This document shows, in pieces, positions 47,397-56,199 of a stretch of DNA of 64,000 bases (the stretch's first letter is position 1; the number at the start of each line of letters is the position of its first letter). The stretch is from positions 1-64,000 of the forward strand of contig CAVPLC010000060.1 in assembly GCA_963705835.1 (NCBI GenBank), given 5' to 3'. A program made the translations under genes and the position numbers. Under the pieces are notes generated by a model. It did no database searches. It was given only the letters and a program-made list of their open reading frames with translations, and was not told where the DNA came from. The DNA comes from Palsa-504 sp963705835 (lineage in GTDB: Bacteria; Actinomycetota; Actinomycetes; Streptosporangiales; Streptosporangiaceae).

Positions 47397-47419
47397 TTAT
47401 GCGCAGCTGCGCATAACAC
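47394..47419. repeat. 26-bp perfect palindrome at the RIT-like right tip
   Basis: The half GTGTTATGCGCAG is followed directly by its complement with no loop. Each half holds a copy of the terminal motif (47396-47406 and 47407-47417). There is no counterpart at the left tip, so the two ends differ. Two inverted binding sites abutting with no spacer resemble a recombinase crossover or junction remnant. Confidence 0.9.
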
Positions 47420-47930
47420 CTACGTCCCCACCTGGACCGGGATGGTCTACGTCGCGTTCGTCATCGACGCGTACTCGCGCCGGATCTTGGGCTGGCGCGC
47501 GGCCCGGTCCATGAAAACCGCGCTGGTCCTGGACGCGCTGGAACAGGCCCTGTGGACCCGGCGGCGAGACGGTGCGGGCACCCTGGCCGGGCTGGTCCAT
47601 CACACCGACGCCGGGTCGCAGTACACCTCTATCGCCTTCACCGAGCGGCTCGCCGCTGCCGGGGTCAGCGGCTCGGTCGGGACCGTCGGCGACGCCTACG
47701 ACAACGCCCTCGCCGAGTCCGTGATCGGCCTGTTCAAGACCGAGCTGATCAAGCCCCGCGGACCCTGGCGCACCGCCGAGCAGGTCGAGCTCGCCACCTT
47801 GGAGTACGTCGACTGGTTCAATCACCGGCGGCTCTATGAGGCCTGCGGTGACATTCCGCCAGCAGAACTCGAGGCCGCCTACTACCGTCAGAATGCCGCC
47901 CTCACCGAGGCCGGCCAGACAACAACCTGA
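47420..47930 (+). pseudogene. IS-A transposase OrfB, 3' part
   Basis: The reading resumes with TYVPTWTGMVYVAFVIDAYS and carries the rest of the integrase core: second Asp in HHTDAGSQYTS, catalytic Glu in YDNALAESVIGLFKTELI, and the end YVDWFNHRRLYEACGDIPPA. The in-frame GTG at 47394 is part of the insert and not a true start. The 3' end lies about 27 bases from the IS end. Confidence 0.93.
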
Positions 47931-48114
47931 GTCTCCGGACTCACCGGGGCGGGTTCACTCAAAGCGTGGACACTTTGATTTAGCTGATCGTGCCTGTCCT
48001 TGCTTCCCGTTCGCTGCCATGTAACCCCGGAGCGCAGGCCATGTCCAGAGAGGAACGACCTGGACAGGGCCGAGTACCGGGGCATACTCGGTGGCGGAGA
48101 AGCGAGGGCCCATG

Positions 48115-48990
48115 TCAGGACGCCTCCCCGGCCGCCAGCGCCCGCTCGTAGTCGACCGGTGACATCATCTGGCATGCGGAGTGCCGGCGGGTGTGGTTGT
48201 AGTCGTGGATCCAGGCGGGGACCCTGGCCCGGGCCGCGGCCTTGGTGGCGAAGTGCTCCACCGAGCGGAGCTCGAACTCCAGGGTCGAATGCCAGGATTC
48301 GATGACCGCGTTGTCCAGCGCGGATCCGGGCCTGCCCATCGACTGGCAGACCGAAAGCCGCTGGCAGGCCGCGCGGAACGCGCCCGCGGTGTATTCGCTG
48401 CCGCGGTCTGAGTGGAAGATGACGCCGGGCACCTGGCCGCCGCGCACTGCCACCGCCATGGCCAGCGCGCCGTAGGCCAGGGCCGCGTCATGGTGCTCGC
48501 CGACCGCGAACCCGAGCACCCGTCTCGACGCCATGTCCAGGACCGAGGCCAGGTAGAGCTTGCCCTGGCCGGTCTTGATCTCCGTCCCGTCGCCGTACCA
48601 CTTGGTGTTGATCTTCGCCGCCGGGAAATCCCGCTTGACCAGGTCCGCGGCGCGCCAGCGGCCCTTGCCCGGCCGGGTCGCGGACCGGCGCTTCTTCTTG
48701 CGCCGGGCGGCCAGGCCCTGCTCGGCCATCAGCGCCGCGACCGTGTTCTCGCTGACCTTCCAGCCGGCTTCGCGCAGGTCGGCGGTGATCCGCGGGGACC
48801 CGTACGTGCCCCGGTGCGCGGCGAACAGCCGCCGGATCTCGGCGGCCAGTGCCGCACGGCGGACAGCCCGCGGCGTCAGCACACCGTCCTTGTGCTGGTA
48901 GAACCAGGACCGGGACACGCCCAGCGCCCGGCACGAGACCGCATGCGGGACCCGGTGGGCATCCCTCTGGGCGGCGATCAGGGCAGCCAC
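48115..48990 (-). CDS. IS-B transposase OrfB
   Basis: This 291-residue IS3-type DDE transposase opens with HTH_21 (RRLFAAHRGTYGSPRITADL). The DDE residues are in KWYGDGTEI, IFHSDRGSEYT and SALDNAVIESWHSTLEFEL, all intact, and YNHTRRHSACQMMSPVDYE is the usual C-terminal block. It appears functional together with OrfA. Between its end and IS-A, 47,958-48,114 holds the IS-B end and a small TGTCCAG/CTGGACA hairpin (48042-48066). Confidence 0.93.
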   Translation of the reverse strand: MAALIAAQRDAHRVPHAVSCRALGVSRSWFYQHKDGVLTPRAVRRAALAAEIRRLFAAHRGTYGSPRITADLREAGWKVSENTVAALMAEQGLAARRKKKRRSATRPGKGRWRAADLVKRDFPAAKINTKWYGDGTEIKTGQGKLYLASVLDMASRRVLGFAVGEHHDAALAYGALAMAVAVRGGQVPGVIFHSDRGSEYTAGAFRAACQRLSVCQSMGRPGSALDNAVIESWHSTLEFELRSVEHFATKAAARARVPAWIHDYNHTRRHSACQMMSPVDYERALAAGEAS

Positions 48991-48992
48991 CG

Positions 48993-49289
48993 CTACCGCC
49001 CCATCGCGTCCTTGACCCAGAGGGCCACACTGCGCTTGAGGACATCGCGCTCCATCGCCAGCTCGGCGTTCTCCTTGCGCAGCCGGGCCAGCTCCGCACG
49101 CTCATCCTCGCTCAGCGCGCCATTCCCGTCGCCGCGGCGCCGCCGGTCGGCGTTCACCCAGTTGCCCAGGGTGCCCTCATTGATCCCCAGGTCCTTGGCG
49201 ACCTGCGCGACCGGGCGGCCGGTCTCCCGGACCAGCCGGACCGCGCCCTCCTTGAAGTCCTGATCGAACTTCCTGCGTGTCTCTGCCAT
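48993..49289 (-). CDS. IS-B transposase OrfA
   Basis: This helix-turn-helix OrfA (HTH_Tnp_1) begins MAETRRKFDQDFKEGAVRLV, followed by VAQVAKDLGINEGTLGNWV and a coiled coil. ATG 49289 is chosen because GGAGG lies six bases upstream; the ATG at 49295 touches that site directly. Two bases separate it from orfB. Confidence 0.92.
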   Translation of the reverse strand: MAETRRKFDQDFKEGAVRLVRETGRPVAQVAKDLGINEGTLGNWVNADRRRRGDGNGALSEDERAELARLRKENAELAMERDVLKRSVALWVKDAMGR

Positions 49290-49320
49290 CGCCATCCTCC
49301 TCTAAGGCGATGTGTCCACG

Positions 49321-50286
49321 TTACGAGGGGAAACCCAGGGGCGGTTCAGCTTCGGTGGTTTGTGGTGAGGTGGTGGTCTGGAGGGTTGCTGGTGGCTGGT
49401 TGATCCAGGCTCGTGCGGGCAGTGACGGCGGGTAGGGCCGGCTGCGGAACCGCTCGGGGCGGGCCAGGTAGGCCGCGTGGAGGGTGGCGACGCGCCTGGC
49501 GTGGATCTTGACCGCGGTGCCGTCGTGGACCGATGCGGGGGTGTGCATCGCGATGCCGGAATGGCGGTGGTGGTGGTTGTAGTAATCGAAGAACGGAGCG
49601 CAGAAGACGCGGGCGTCTTCGATGGACCCGAACTGCCCGGGGAATGCAGGGCAGTATTTGAGGGTCTTGAACTGGGATTCGGAGTACGGATTGTCGTTGG
49701 ATACGTGCGGCCGGGAATGCGACTGGTCGATCCCGAGGACGGCGAGCAGCCCGGCGACGGTATTGGAAGTCATCGACGTGCCCCGGTCGGCGTGGATCGC
49801 GCCGGGGGCGATACCGCTGTTGGCTTCGATGGCGCGGGCGATGAATTCTTTCGCCAGGGTGCCGTTCTCGGTGGGCCAGATTTCCCAGCCGATGACCTTG
49901 CGAGAGAATATGTCGAGGATGACATAGAGCAGGTAGTAGATCCCGCGGGCCGGCCCTTTCAGTTTCGTGATGTCCCAGGACCATACCTGGTTGGGCGCCT
50001 CGGCTATCAGCTCGGGTTTCTTCTTGGCCGGGTGGGTGGCCTGGGCGCGCCGCTCACCGGACTGGCCGCGCTCGCGCAGCAGCCGGTACATGGTCGCCTC
50101 CGAGCACAGGTAGGTGCCCTCATCCAGCAAGATCGCGTAGACCTGGCCCGGGGACTTATCGGTGAACCGCGGCGAGTCCAGCACTTCCAGCACGTGCGCG
50201 CGTTCCCCCTCGGACAATTCAGCCGGATGACGGAATGGCTCGCGCGGCGCCTGGCCGGGCGGCGCGGGGTTCCGCTGCCGGTACAA
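49321..50286 (-). CDS. IS-C transposase OrfB
   Basis: This integrase-core transposase has DDE residues in WSWDITKLKG, AIHADRGTSMTSNTV and YSESQFKTLKYCP (E in SES), with DYYNHHHRHSGIAMHTP near the end. The TTG at 50286 is only the first start codon available; coding clearly extends upstream in the same frame (QVIGEHFPALEEAIGTSRAC, QVLGKSRATLYRQ) up to the end of orfA. It is therefore expressed as an OrfAB fusion by -1 frameshifting. The last residues may be altered by the IS-B insertion. Confidence 0.88.
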   Translation of the reverse strand: MYRQRNPAPPGQAPREPFRHPAELSEGERAHVLEVLDSPRFTDKSPGQVYAILLDEGTYLCSEATMYRLLRERGQSGERRAQATHPAKKKPELIAEAPNQVWSWDITKLKGPARGIYYLLYVILDIFSRKVIGWEIWPTENGTLAKEFIARAIEANSGIAPGAIHADRGTSMTSNTVAGLLAVLGIDQSHSRPHVSNDNPYSESQFKTLKYCPAFPGQFGSIEDARVFCAPFFDYYNHHHRHSGIAMHTPASVHDGTAVKIHARRVATLHAAYLARPERFRSRPYPPSLPARAWINQPPATLQTTTSPQTTEAEPPLGFPS

Positions 50287-50375
50287 GGTCGCGCGGGATT
50301 TACCCAGGACCTGGCATGCGCGGCTCGTCCCGATGGCCTCCTCCAGTGCAGGGAAATGCTCGCCGATGACCTGGT

Positions 50376-50834
50376 TCAGTTCTCGCCGGAGTCCGCGCTG
50401 TTCGAGATATCCTCCAACAGCGCGAATGCTTTTCCCGCGATATCCAGCGCGGTCCGGGTTTTCCCCAGCTCGCTGGCAAGCCTTTCATTCTTCGCCTCCA
50501 GCTTCTGCGCATCAGCTTTCAGCTTCTTGTTCTCCGCCCGCAGCCGGGCTATCTCCTCCGGTTCCGCGCCCCTGGCCGGCTTGCCCGCCGAGGACGCCAG
50601 CGTCCCGTTCTCCTGCTGCTTGCGCCAGTGCTCGATATGAGAGTGATAAAGCCGTTCCCGGCGCATCAGCGCGCCCCGCTCCGGGCTGCCCTCAGGCAGC
50701 GCGTCATACGCCGCCAGAATCCGCGCCTTATACGCCGCGGTGAAGGTCCGCCGCGCCGGCCGGGCAGGCTGCCCGCTGGTCACCTGACCATCATGCCCCG
50801 TCCTGGCGGTCTGGTCAGCAAGGGTCATCGTCAC
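50376..50834 (-). CDS. IS-C transposase OrfA
   Basis: This 152-residue protein has a helix-turn-helix (FTAAYKARILAAYDALPEGS, ERLYHSHIEHWRKQQ) and then a long coiled coil (EEIARLRAENKKLKADAQKL). This is the larger OrfA type of IS3 relatives with an extended N-terminus. It overlaps the open frame of orfB at its end. Confidence 0.88.
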   Translation of the reverse strand: MTMTLADQTARTGHDGQVTSGQPARPARRTFTAAYKARILAAYDALPEGSPERGALMRRERLYHSHIEHWRKQQENGTLASSAGKPARGAEPEEIARLRAENKKLKADAQKLEAKNERLASELGKTRTALDIAGKAFALLEDISNSADSGEN

Positions 50835-50893
50835 TGTCTTGGTTGTCCTGTCTCGCCCTGCTTGGCCTCAAAAGGAGTCAACTACCCCTTGTC

Positions 50894-51046
50894 TCACTCC
50901 AGTTTGACAGAGAGGGGCTCGGCGATCCCGGGGTAGTCCACGGTGGCCACCGGCCCGCACCCCAGGGCGGACTCAAAACACCATCGCAGCTCCTGCCGCC
51001 GGTGCGGCCGCGCGAAAATGTGCGCGTTGCTGCCCAGAGCAGTCAT
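50894..51046 (-). CDS. small 50-residue protein of unknown function
   Basis: ATG 51046 has AGGGGA five bases upstream and opens MTALGSNAHIFARPHRRQEL, continuing through RWCFESALGCGPVATVDYPG to the stop at 50894. The composition (mixed charged, aromatic and two Cys) looks coding rather than random. It stops at or in the presumed outer end of IS-C, so its C-terminus may be truncated by that insertion. I do not recognise the family. Confidence 0.45.
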   Translation of the reverse strand: MTALGSNAHIFARPHRRQELRWCFESALGCGPVATVDYPGIAEPLSVKLE

Positions 51047-51114
51047 TGCTTCCCCTTGTGGCTGGCCGGGATCGGGTGGCTCTTACTATTCCCAAGCCCG
51101 GGACGGTCCTGTGC

Positions 51115-51480
51115 TCAGGGTGGTGGCGGAGCGAATGAGGGCCGGTCGAAGACGAGCACGCTGCGGGTGATCTTTCCGCCGGTGACGGTGAAGCACTCAG
51201 CGGTGGGTGCGTCGCTGACGGTGGCGGTGTGCGGGTAGTAGAACAGCACGGCGGTGGTGTCGTCGCCGAAGGCGGCCACGGTCTGCACGCCGGTGAGCTG
51301 GGTCATGAACCCGCCGAGAAAGCCACGGTACTGCTGTGCTCCGGAGATCTGGGCACCAGGGGCGTCGCAGGTGATGTCGTCAGCGATGTAGGTCATGGCC
51401 TGGTCGAGGTCCTGGCTGGTCCAGGCCTGGTGGTAGGCCAGCGCTGTGGCAAGCGCCGACGGGGTGCCGGGATCGGTCAT
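51115..51480 (-). CDS. SnoaL-like / NTF2-fold protein
   Basis: This 121-residue protein with the cone-shaped NTF2 fold pattern begins ALATALAYHQAWTSQDLDQA, continues through MTYIADDITCDAPGAQISGA and ends in strands TAECFTVTGGKITRSVLVFD. These domains serve as small-molecule enzymes or binding proteins; the substrate is not evident. ATG 51480 has AAGGAGGT immediately upstream. It stands alone between IS-C and the relaxase gene. Confidence 0.85.
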   Translation of the reverse strand: MTDPGTPSALATALAYHQAWTSQDLDQAMTYIADDITCDAPGAQISGAQQYRGFLGGFMTQLTGVQTVAAFGDDTTAVLFYYPHTATVSDAPTAECFTVTGGKITRSVLVFDRPSFAPPPP

Positions 51481-51745
51481 GGCACCTCCTTAGCGGTGGC
51501 AGTCTGGCCGACGCGTCACGGCGCGACGGTTGGCGGTAGGTGTCCGGAGGCTGCGTGCGGCGAGCAGGTCGACCGATCACCCAGTGCCTCAACAACCTAG
51601 TGGCAGCGCTCCGCCAAATGCCTCAGGCGCGTTGACAATACCTCGACTTCTCTGGCACAGGACAACACCTCCTTCTTCGTTTCTGATCTTGATCGACCGT
51701 TTTGCCACCCTTAATGCATGAGTCCAGCGTTCAGAGCGCGTCACA
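51481..51745. other. gene-free stretch upstream of the relaxase
   Basis: No open frame here looks coding. The sequence is visibly less GC-rich after 51,600 than its neighbours. TTGACA at 51632-51637 could be a -35 box pointing toward the relaxase. Together with the two hairpins that follow, this 320-base gap is the best place in the window for an origin of transfer, but no known oriT motif was recognised. Confidence 0.4.
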
Positions 51746-51798
51746 CCCATGCACCATCTGATGATCATGGGTAATCCCGCTCCGGCTGGCGGGGATTA
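51746..51798 (+). promoter_or_regulatory. two consecutive hairpins covering the relaxase ribosome site
   Basis: CCCATG (51746-51751) pairs with CATGGG (51766-51771). Directly after, TAATCCCGC (51772-51780) pairs with GCGGGGATTA (51789-51798, one bulged G). The only Shine-Dalgarno-like sequence for the relaxase, GGGGA at 51791-51795, is inside the second stem, seven bases before GTG 51803. Confidence 0.55.
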
Positions 51799-51802
51799 GC
51801 CG

Positions 51803-54800
51803 GTGGCGGTCGTCGCGACGCTGAGCAAGGGCTATGACCTGGAGTACATCTGGAAGCAGGTGGACCGCGGCCCGGCCAAGGACGCGGCCAGCTATTACAT
51901 CCAGGCCAGCGAGAGCGGCGGCGAGCCGCCCGGCCGCTGGTGGGGCCCCGGCGCGAAGGCCCTCGGCTTCGAGCCCGGCCAGATCGTCGAGCGCAAACCG
52001 TATGACCTGCTGTTCGGCAAACGCCAAGCCCCCGACGGCACTCCGCTGGGCAGGCCCCCCGACGGCGGCCGCAAAGCCGCCGACCTGTACGCGCAGCTGC
52101 TGGCCGCCGAACCGCATGCCACCGCCGGACGCAAGCACGAGCTGCGGATCGAAGCCGCCCGGCAAACCCGGCAAAGCCCCCTCTTCTTCGACCTGACGAT
52201 CTCGCTGTCCAAGTCCATCTCGATCTTCCACGCCTCCCTCGGCGAGAACGCCCGCCTGGCCCGCCAGGCCGGCGACCAGCAAGGCGACCAGTACTGGTCC
52301 GCCCTGGTCACCGAGGTCGACGACATGATCTGGCAGGCCGTGCACGCCGGGTTCGGCTACTTCCAGCGCGAAGCCGGCTACACGCGCACCGGCTCCCACG
52401 GCACTCGGGTGCACGGCCGGGAGACCGGCCAGTGGCACGAGGCCGACCTGGCCGTGGCGCACTGGCTGCAGCACACCTCCCGGGACGGCGACATGCAGCT
52501 GCACGTCCACTCCCAGATCGCCCACACCGCCCGGACCGTCACCGACGGGAAATGGCGGGCCCCGGACTCCCTGGGCTACAACGAGCACGTCGGCGCGGTC
52601 GCCGCGATCGTCTCCCAGCACCTGGAAGAGGCCCTCACCGCCCGGTTCGGCCTGGAGTGGACCGTCCGCGACGACGGCCACGGCTTCGAGATCACGGGCA
52701 TCAGCGGGCAGATGATGCGCCTGTTCTCCTCCCGCCGCGAGTCCATCACCGCCGAGGTACGCGTCCGCGCCGCGCAGTTCGAGCAGCGCTACGGACGCAA
52801 GCCGTCCCAGCGTGAACTCGCGCACCTGGCGCAGTCGGCGAACTTCGCCACGCGCGCCGCCAAGCACGGCACGCTGGATGTCACGCAGGCGCACGCGGGC
52901 TGGGCAGGCAAGCTCGCGCGCGTGCTCGGCGTGCGCCTGGCCTCGGTCGCGCCGTCGGTGTGGCACGGCGCAACCGGCCGCGGCGCCGCGCACGCGCACG
53001 GCGCAAACGGCACGGCCCTCACCGAGCTCGAGCTGTCCCGCGCGGTGCAGAAGGCGGTCGCGCTGGCCCAGCAGGATAAGTCCGCGTGGACGCGGGCGGA
53101 TGTGATCAAGTACCTGGGCCGGGTCCTGCCCCGGTCCGGGATGGACCCGGCCGCGGCCGCCGCGCTGCTGGAGATCCTGGCGGACCGGGCGCTGGCTTCG
53201 GAGTTCGAGCCGGTGGTGTGCCTGGAGGCGCCCGAGCTGGCGGAGGTGCCGCGTAGCTTGTTGCGCGCCGATGGGCGCAGCGTCTATCAGCGGCACGGCG
53301 GCACCCGGTACGCCACGCGCGCGCAGCTGGTGATGGAAGAGCGCATGGTCGCGCAAGCCGGCGCGGGTGGCGCGCCGCAGCTAACCCGCGCGCAGGCCGC
53401 GCAGCTGCTCGGCGCGGATCTGGCGCAGCTGGAGGGCGCGCTGGCCGGTCACGCGGACGACGCGCACGCACCGCGCACGCAGTCGGGGCTGCGCGAGGAC
53501 CAGGCCGCCGCCACGTGGTCGGTACTGACCGACGGCAAGCTCATATCCGTAATCAACGCACCCGCCGGATCCGGGAAGACCCGCGTGCTGGCCGAGGCCG
53601 CGCGGATCTGGGCTGAGGCCGGGCTGGGTCCGGTGATCGGCATCACCCCGTCCCAGTCCGCGCGGAACACCCTGGCCGCCGGGGTCCCGGTGTCTTACAA
53701 CAGCGCGCAGTTCCTGGGCCACCTGCCGGGTCGGCGCGGCGCCCGCGGCCCGGTCCGGATCGGCCCGGGCACGCTGCTGGTGATCGATGAGGCCTCGATG
53801 CTGTCCGGCCCGGACCTGGCCGACGTGATCGCCTACGCGCAAGCCTGCGGCGCCAAGGTGATCCTGGCCGGGGATGTCAGCCAGCTGCAAGCGGTCGAGA
53901 ACGGCGGCGGCATGGCTCTGCTCGCCGCCGCCCTCGGCCACGTCCGCCTGGCCGAACCCGTCCGGTTCCGCGCTGCCTGGGAACAGCACGCCAGCCTGCG
54001 GCTGCGTGATGGAGATGCCGCCGTACTGGCCGACTATGACCAGCATGGCCGGATCATCGGGGGCGAGCCGGAGCAGATGATGGACGCCGCCGCGGCCGCC
54101 TACGTCGCGCTCACGGCCGACGGCACCGACACCTTGCTGATGGCCGCCGACCACGCGTTGCGCCGGGAGCTGTCCCGCCGGATCCGCGACGAGCTCGTCC
54201 GCCTGGGCATCGTCCAGGACGGCCCCGCGGTCCGCATCGCCGGTGGCGCCCAGGCTAGCTGCGGCGACCTGATTATCTGCACCCGCAACGACCATTCGGT
54301 CGAGGCGGGAGAGCCCGGCCGGGCGCTGGCCAACGGCGACCTGCTCCGCATCGAGGCGTGTCACCCCCGCCGGCCTGGTCGTCCGCCGCGCCCTGGGCGC
54401 GGATCCGCGGACCGGGCGGCGGCGGTGGACCGACCGCACCTTTCTGCACGCAAACTACGGCGATGCCGAGCTCGGGTACGCGGTCACCGGTCATGTCGCT
54501 CAGAGCCGGACCGTGCACACCGGCCTGTCGGTGATCACCGGGACCGAGGACCGCCAGCACGCCTATGTGGTCCTGTCCCGCGGCACCGACGCCAACATCG
54601 CGTACGTGTTTACCGTGTCCCCGAAACTGGCCGACCCAGCGCCGGGCCCGCGCCCAGCCCCGGAACTGGCCCGCTACGACCGCCGCGCCGCCAGACCCGG
54701 CGGCCAGCCCGCCGCCATCACCGGCGAGGCGCTGGCGGTGCTGGCCGGCGTGCTGGACCGGGACGGCCAGCAGCGCTCGGCGACCCAGATCCGCACCCAG

Positions 54801-56159
54801 GCCCTGGCCGACGCCGACCACCTGGCCATCCTGCACGCGATCTGGGCCGCTGAGACCACCCCGGCCCGCCAGCGGCTGTACCAGGACCTGCTGATGAGCA
54901 CCGTGCCGCCCGGCTACCGCACAGAGCCGGGTCACCGGGCGAAATGGCTGTGGCGCACGCTGCGCGCCGCCGAACTGGCCGGCCTGGACCCCGCGCAGGC
55001 TCTGGCCGACGCGATCGGCGAGCGGGACCTGGCCGGCGCCCACGACATCCCCGCCGTCATCGACGCCCGCCTCCGGTACCGGCTCGGCTCCCTGATCCCG
55101 CTCCCGCCCGGGTCCTGGTCCGCGCAGATCCCCGAGATCGCCGACCCCGAACGCCGCACCTACATTACCGAGATCGCCGCGCTGATGGACGCCCGCAAAG
55201 ACCGCATCGGCGAGCACGCCGCCGACAATGAGCTCCCCTGGGCACTCACCGCCCTCGGCCCGGTCCCCGCCCACCCGCTGGACCAGCTGGACTGGCAGAA
55301 ACGGGCCGCCGCCATCGGCGCCTGGCGGGAACTGTCCGGCTACCACGACCCCGCCGACCCGATCGGCCCCGAACCGGTCGCGGCCGCGCCGGACCTGCGG
55401 GCCGCCTGGCACGAGGCCTTCGCCGCCCTCGGCCCCTCCGACGGCCCGGACGTCCGCGGCATGCCGGACGGGCTGCTGTGGCACCTGCGCGACACCTACC
55501 CGATCGAGACCGCCTGGGCACCCACGTGGGTCGGCGACGAGCTCCGCCAGGTCCGCGCCGCTGCCCGGGACGCCCGCCTGGCCGGCCTGCGCGCCAGCGC
55601 CGAGGCCCACGCCGCCCAGCAACGCGGCGACCACGCCGAAGCCGCCCGCCAGCACGAACTGGCCGGCAGCTACCACGCGCTGCACGACGCCTACCGGCAC
55701 CGCGAGGACGTGTTCGCCGCCACCATGGCCGACCGCGCCGACTGGGACACCGCCACCCGCCAGCAACGCCACCTGGCCGTCGCCGCCGACGCCGAACTGC
55801 GCCGCCGCCACCCCGCCCAGCACCACCCCCCGCTACGCTCGGCCGAACCCGAGCCCGCCACCGAAAGCCAGCGCGACCAGCTCACCCAGACCCCGGACCA
55901 GCCGCCCGGGGAGATGCCCGCGTGGATCACGGACCTGGCCGCCGCCCACCGGACGTTCGCCGCCACGCTCGCGGACCGGCAGAGCCTGATGATCCCGTCC
56001 CAGGACCCGGACTACGGTGACCTCGGCCCGGCGTTCCCGCCCTGGCCCGGACCGGGCAAGGACGCGATCTTGCAGCCGCCCAAGCCCGAGATCACGCCGT
56101 CCCCGCAGGTCCAGCAGCGCGTCGCCGACCGTGACGCCGACTTCGAGGCCGCCGAGTGA
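51803..56159 (+). pseudogene. MobF-type conjugative relaxase/helicase, frameshifted
   Basis: The N-terminal TrwC relaxase domain shows paired tyrosines in AASYYIQASESGGEPPGRWW and the HUH motif DMQLHVHSQIAH (His at about 234 and 236). A RecD-like helicase follows, with Walker A NAPAGSGKTRVLAEAA (about 585-600) and Walker B LLVIDEASMLSG. Near 54,350-54,362 the frame shifts +1: LANGDLLRIEA should continue TPAGLVVRRALGADPRTGRR, HANYGDAELGYAVTGHVAQS and RTVHTGLSVITGTEDRQHAY, all found in the next frame, which runs to 56,159 and includes the final helicase motif and a long helical C-terminus. Joined length is about 1,450 residues, normal for actinobacterial TraA-type relaxases. It would nick oriT and unwind DNA for transfer. 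The upstream half alone might still nick. Confidence 0.9.
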
Positions 56160-56199
56160 CGGCGCCCGGATCCATGCTGGAGCCCGGGAGGTGACCGCG

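Larger units (their letters stand above)
44284..47419 (+). mobile_element. RIT-like element (recombinase in trio), 3.14 kb
   Basis: Three overlapping tyrosine-recombinase genes read in one direction lie between 35-bp perfect inverted repeats (44281-44315 and 47362-47396). Removing 44284-47419 rejoins OrfB exactly in phase (DFTYVPTW), which defines the element length as 3,136 bp. The two or three bases at the joint are ambiguous because both edges read CAC. This is the layout described for RIT elements: a trio of different tyrosine recombinases with overlapping ends and no other cargo. No accessory gene is present. Confidence 0.9.
43495..47957 (+). mobile_element. IS-A: IS3-family insertion sequence, split by the RIT-like element
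   Basis: The left end starts TGAATCGCCCCGGAG (43495) and the right end, read inward from 47957, starts TGAACCCGCCCCGGTGAG. About 28 bases match imperfectly as terminal inverted repeats. The three bases CTC flank both sides (43492-43494 and 47958-47960), a 3-bp target duplication as expected for IS3 elements. Without the 3,136-bp insert the element is 1,327 bp, a normal IS3 size. It carries orfA and an orfB cut in two. Confidence 0.9.
47967..49318 (-). mobile_element. IS-B: IS3-family insertion sequence
   Basis: The ends are TGGACACTTTGA (from 47967) and, on the other strand, TGGACACATCGC (from 49318), with CG outside both. The element is about 1.35 kb and carries orfA and orfB on the minus strand. 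No clear target duplication is seen. Its left end is only nine bases from the right end of IS-A, and its right end abuts the IS-C orfB stop codon. Confidence 0.8.
49321..50910 (-). mobile_element. IS-C: IS3-type element, 3' end cut at IS-B
   Basis: Transposase genes orfA and orfB lie on the minus strand. The upstream end probably lies near 50,910, in the TGTCAAACTGGAGTGAGACA region. The downstream end is missing: after the orfB stop at 49,321 the IS-B inverted repeat begins at once. The last bases before it (CCCCT) could be the first bases of the lost terminal repeat, whose partner would read CCCCTTGTCTCAC. The outer limits are estimates. Confidence 0.65.

Noticed and set aside
54513..56159. 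Separate gene starting at GTG 54513
   Set aside because: The helicase reading clearly begins earlier in this frame, near 54,360; it is the 3' part of the relaxase.
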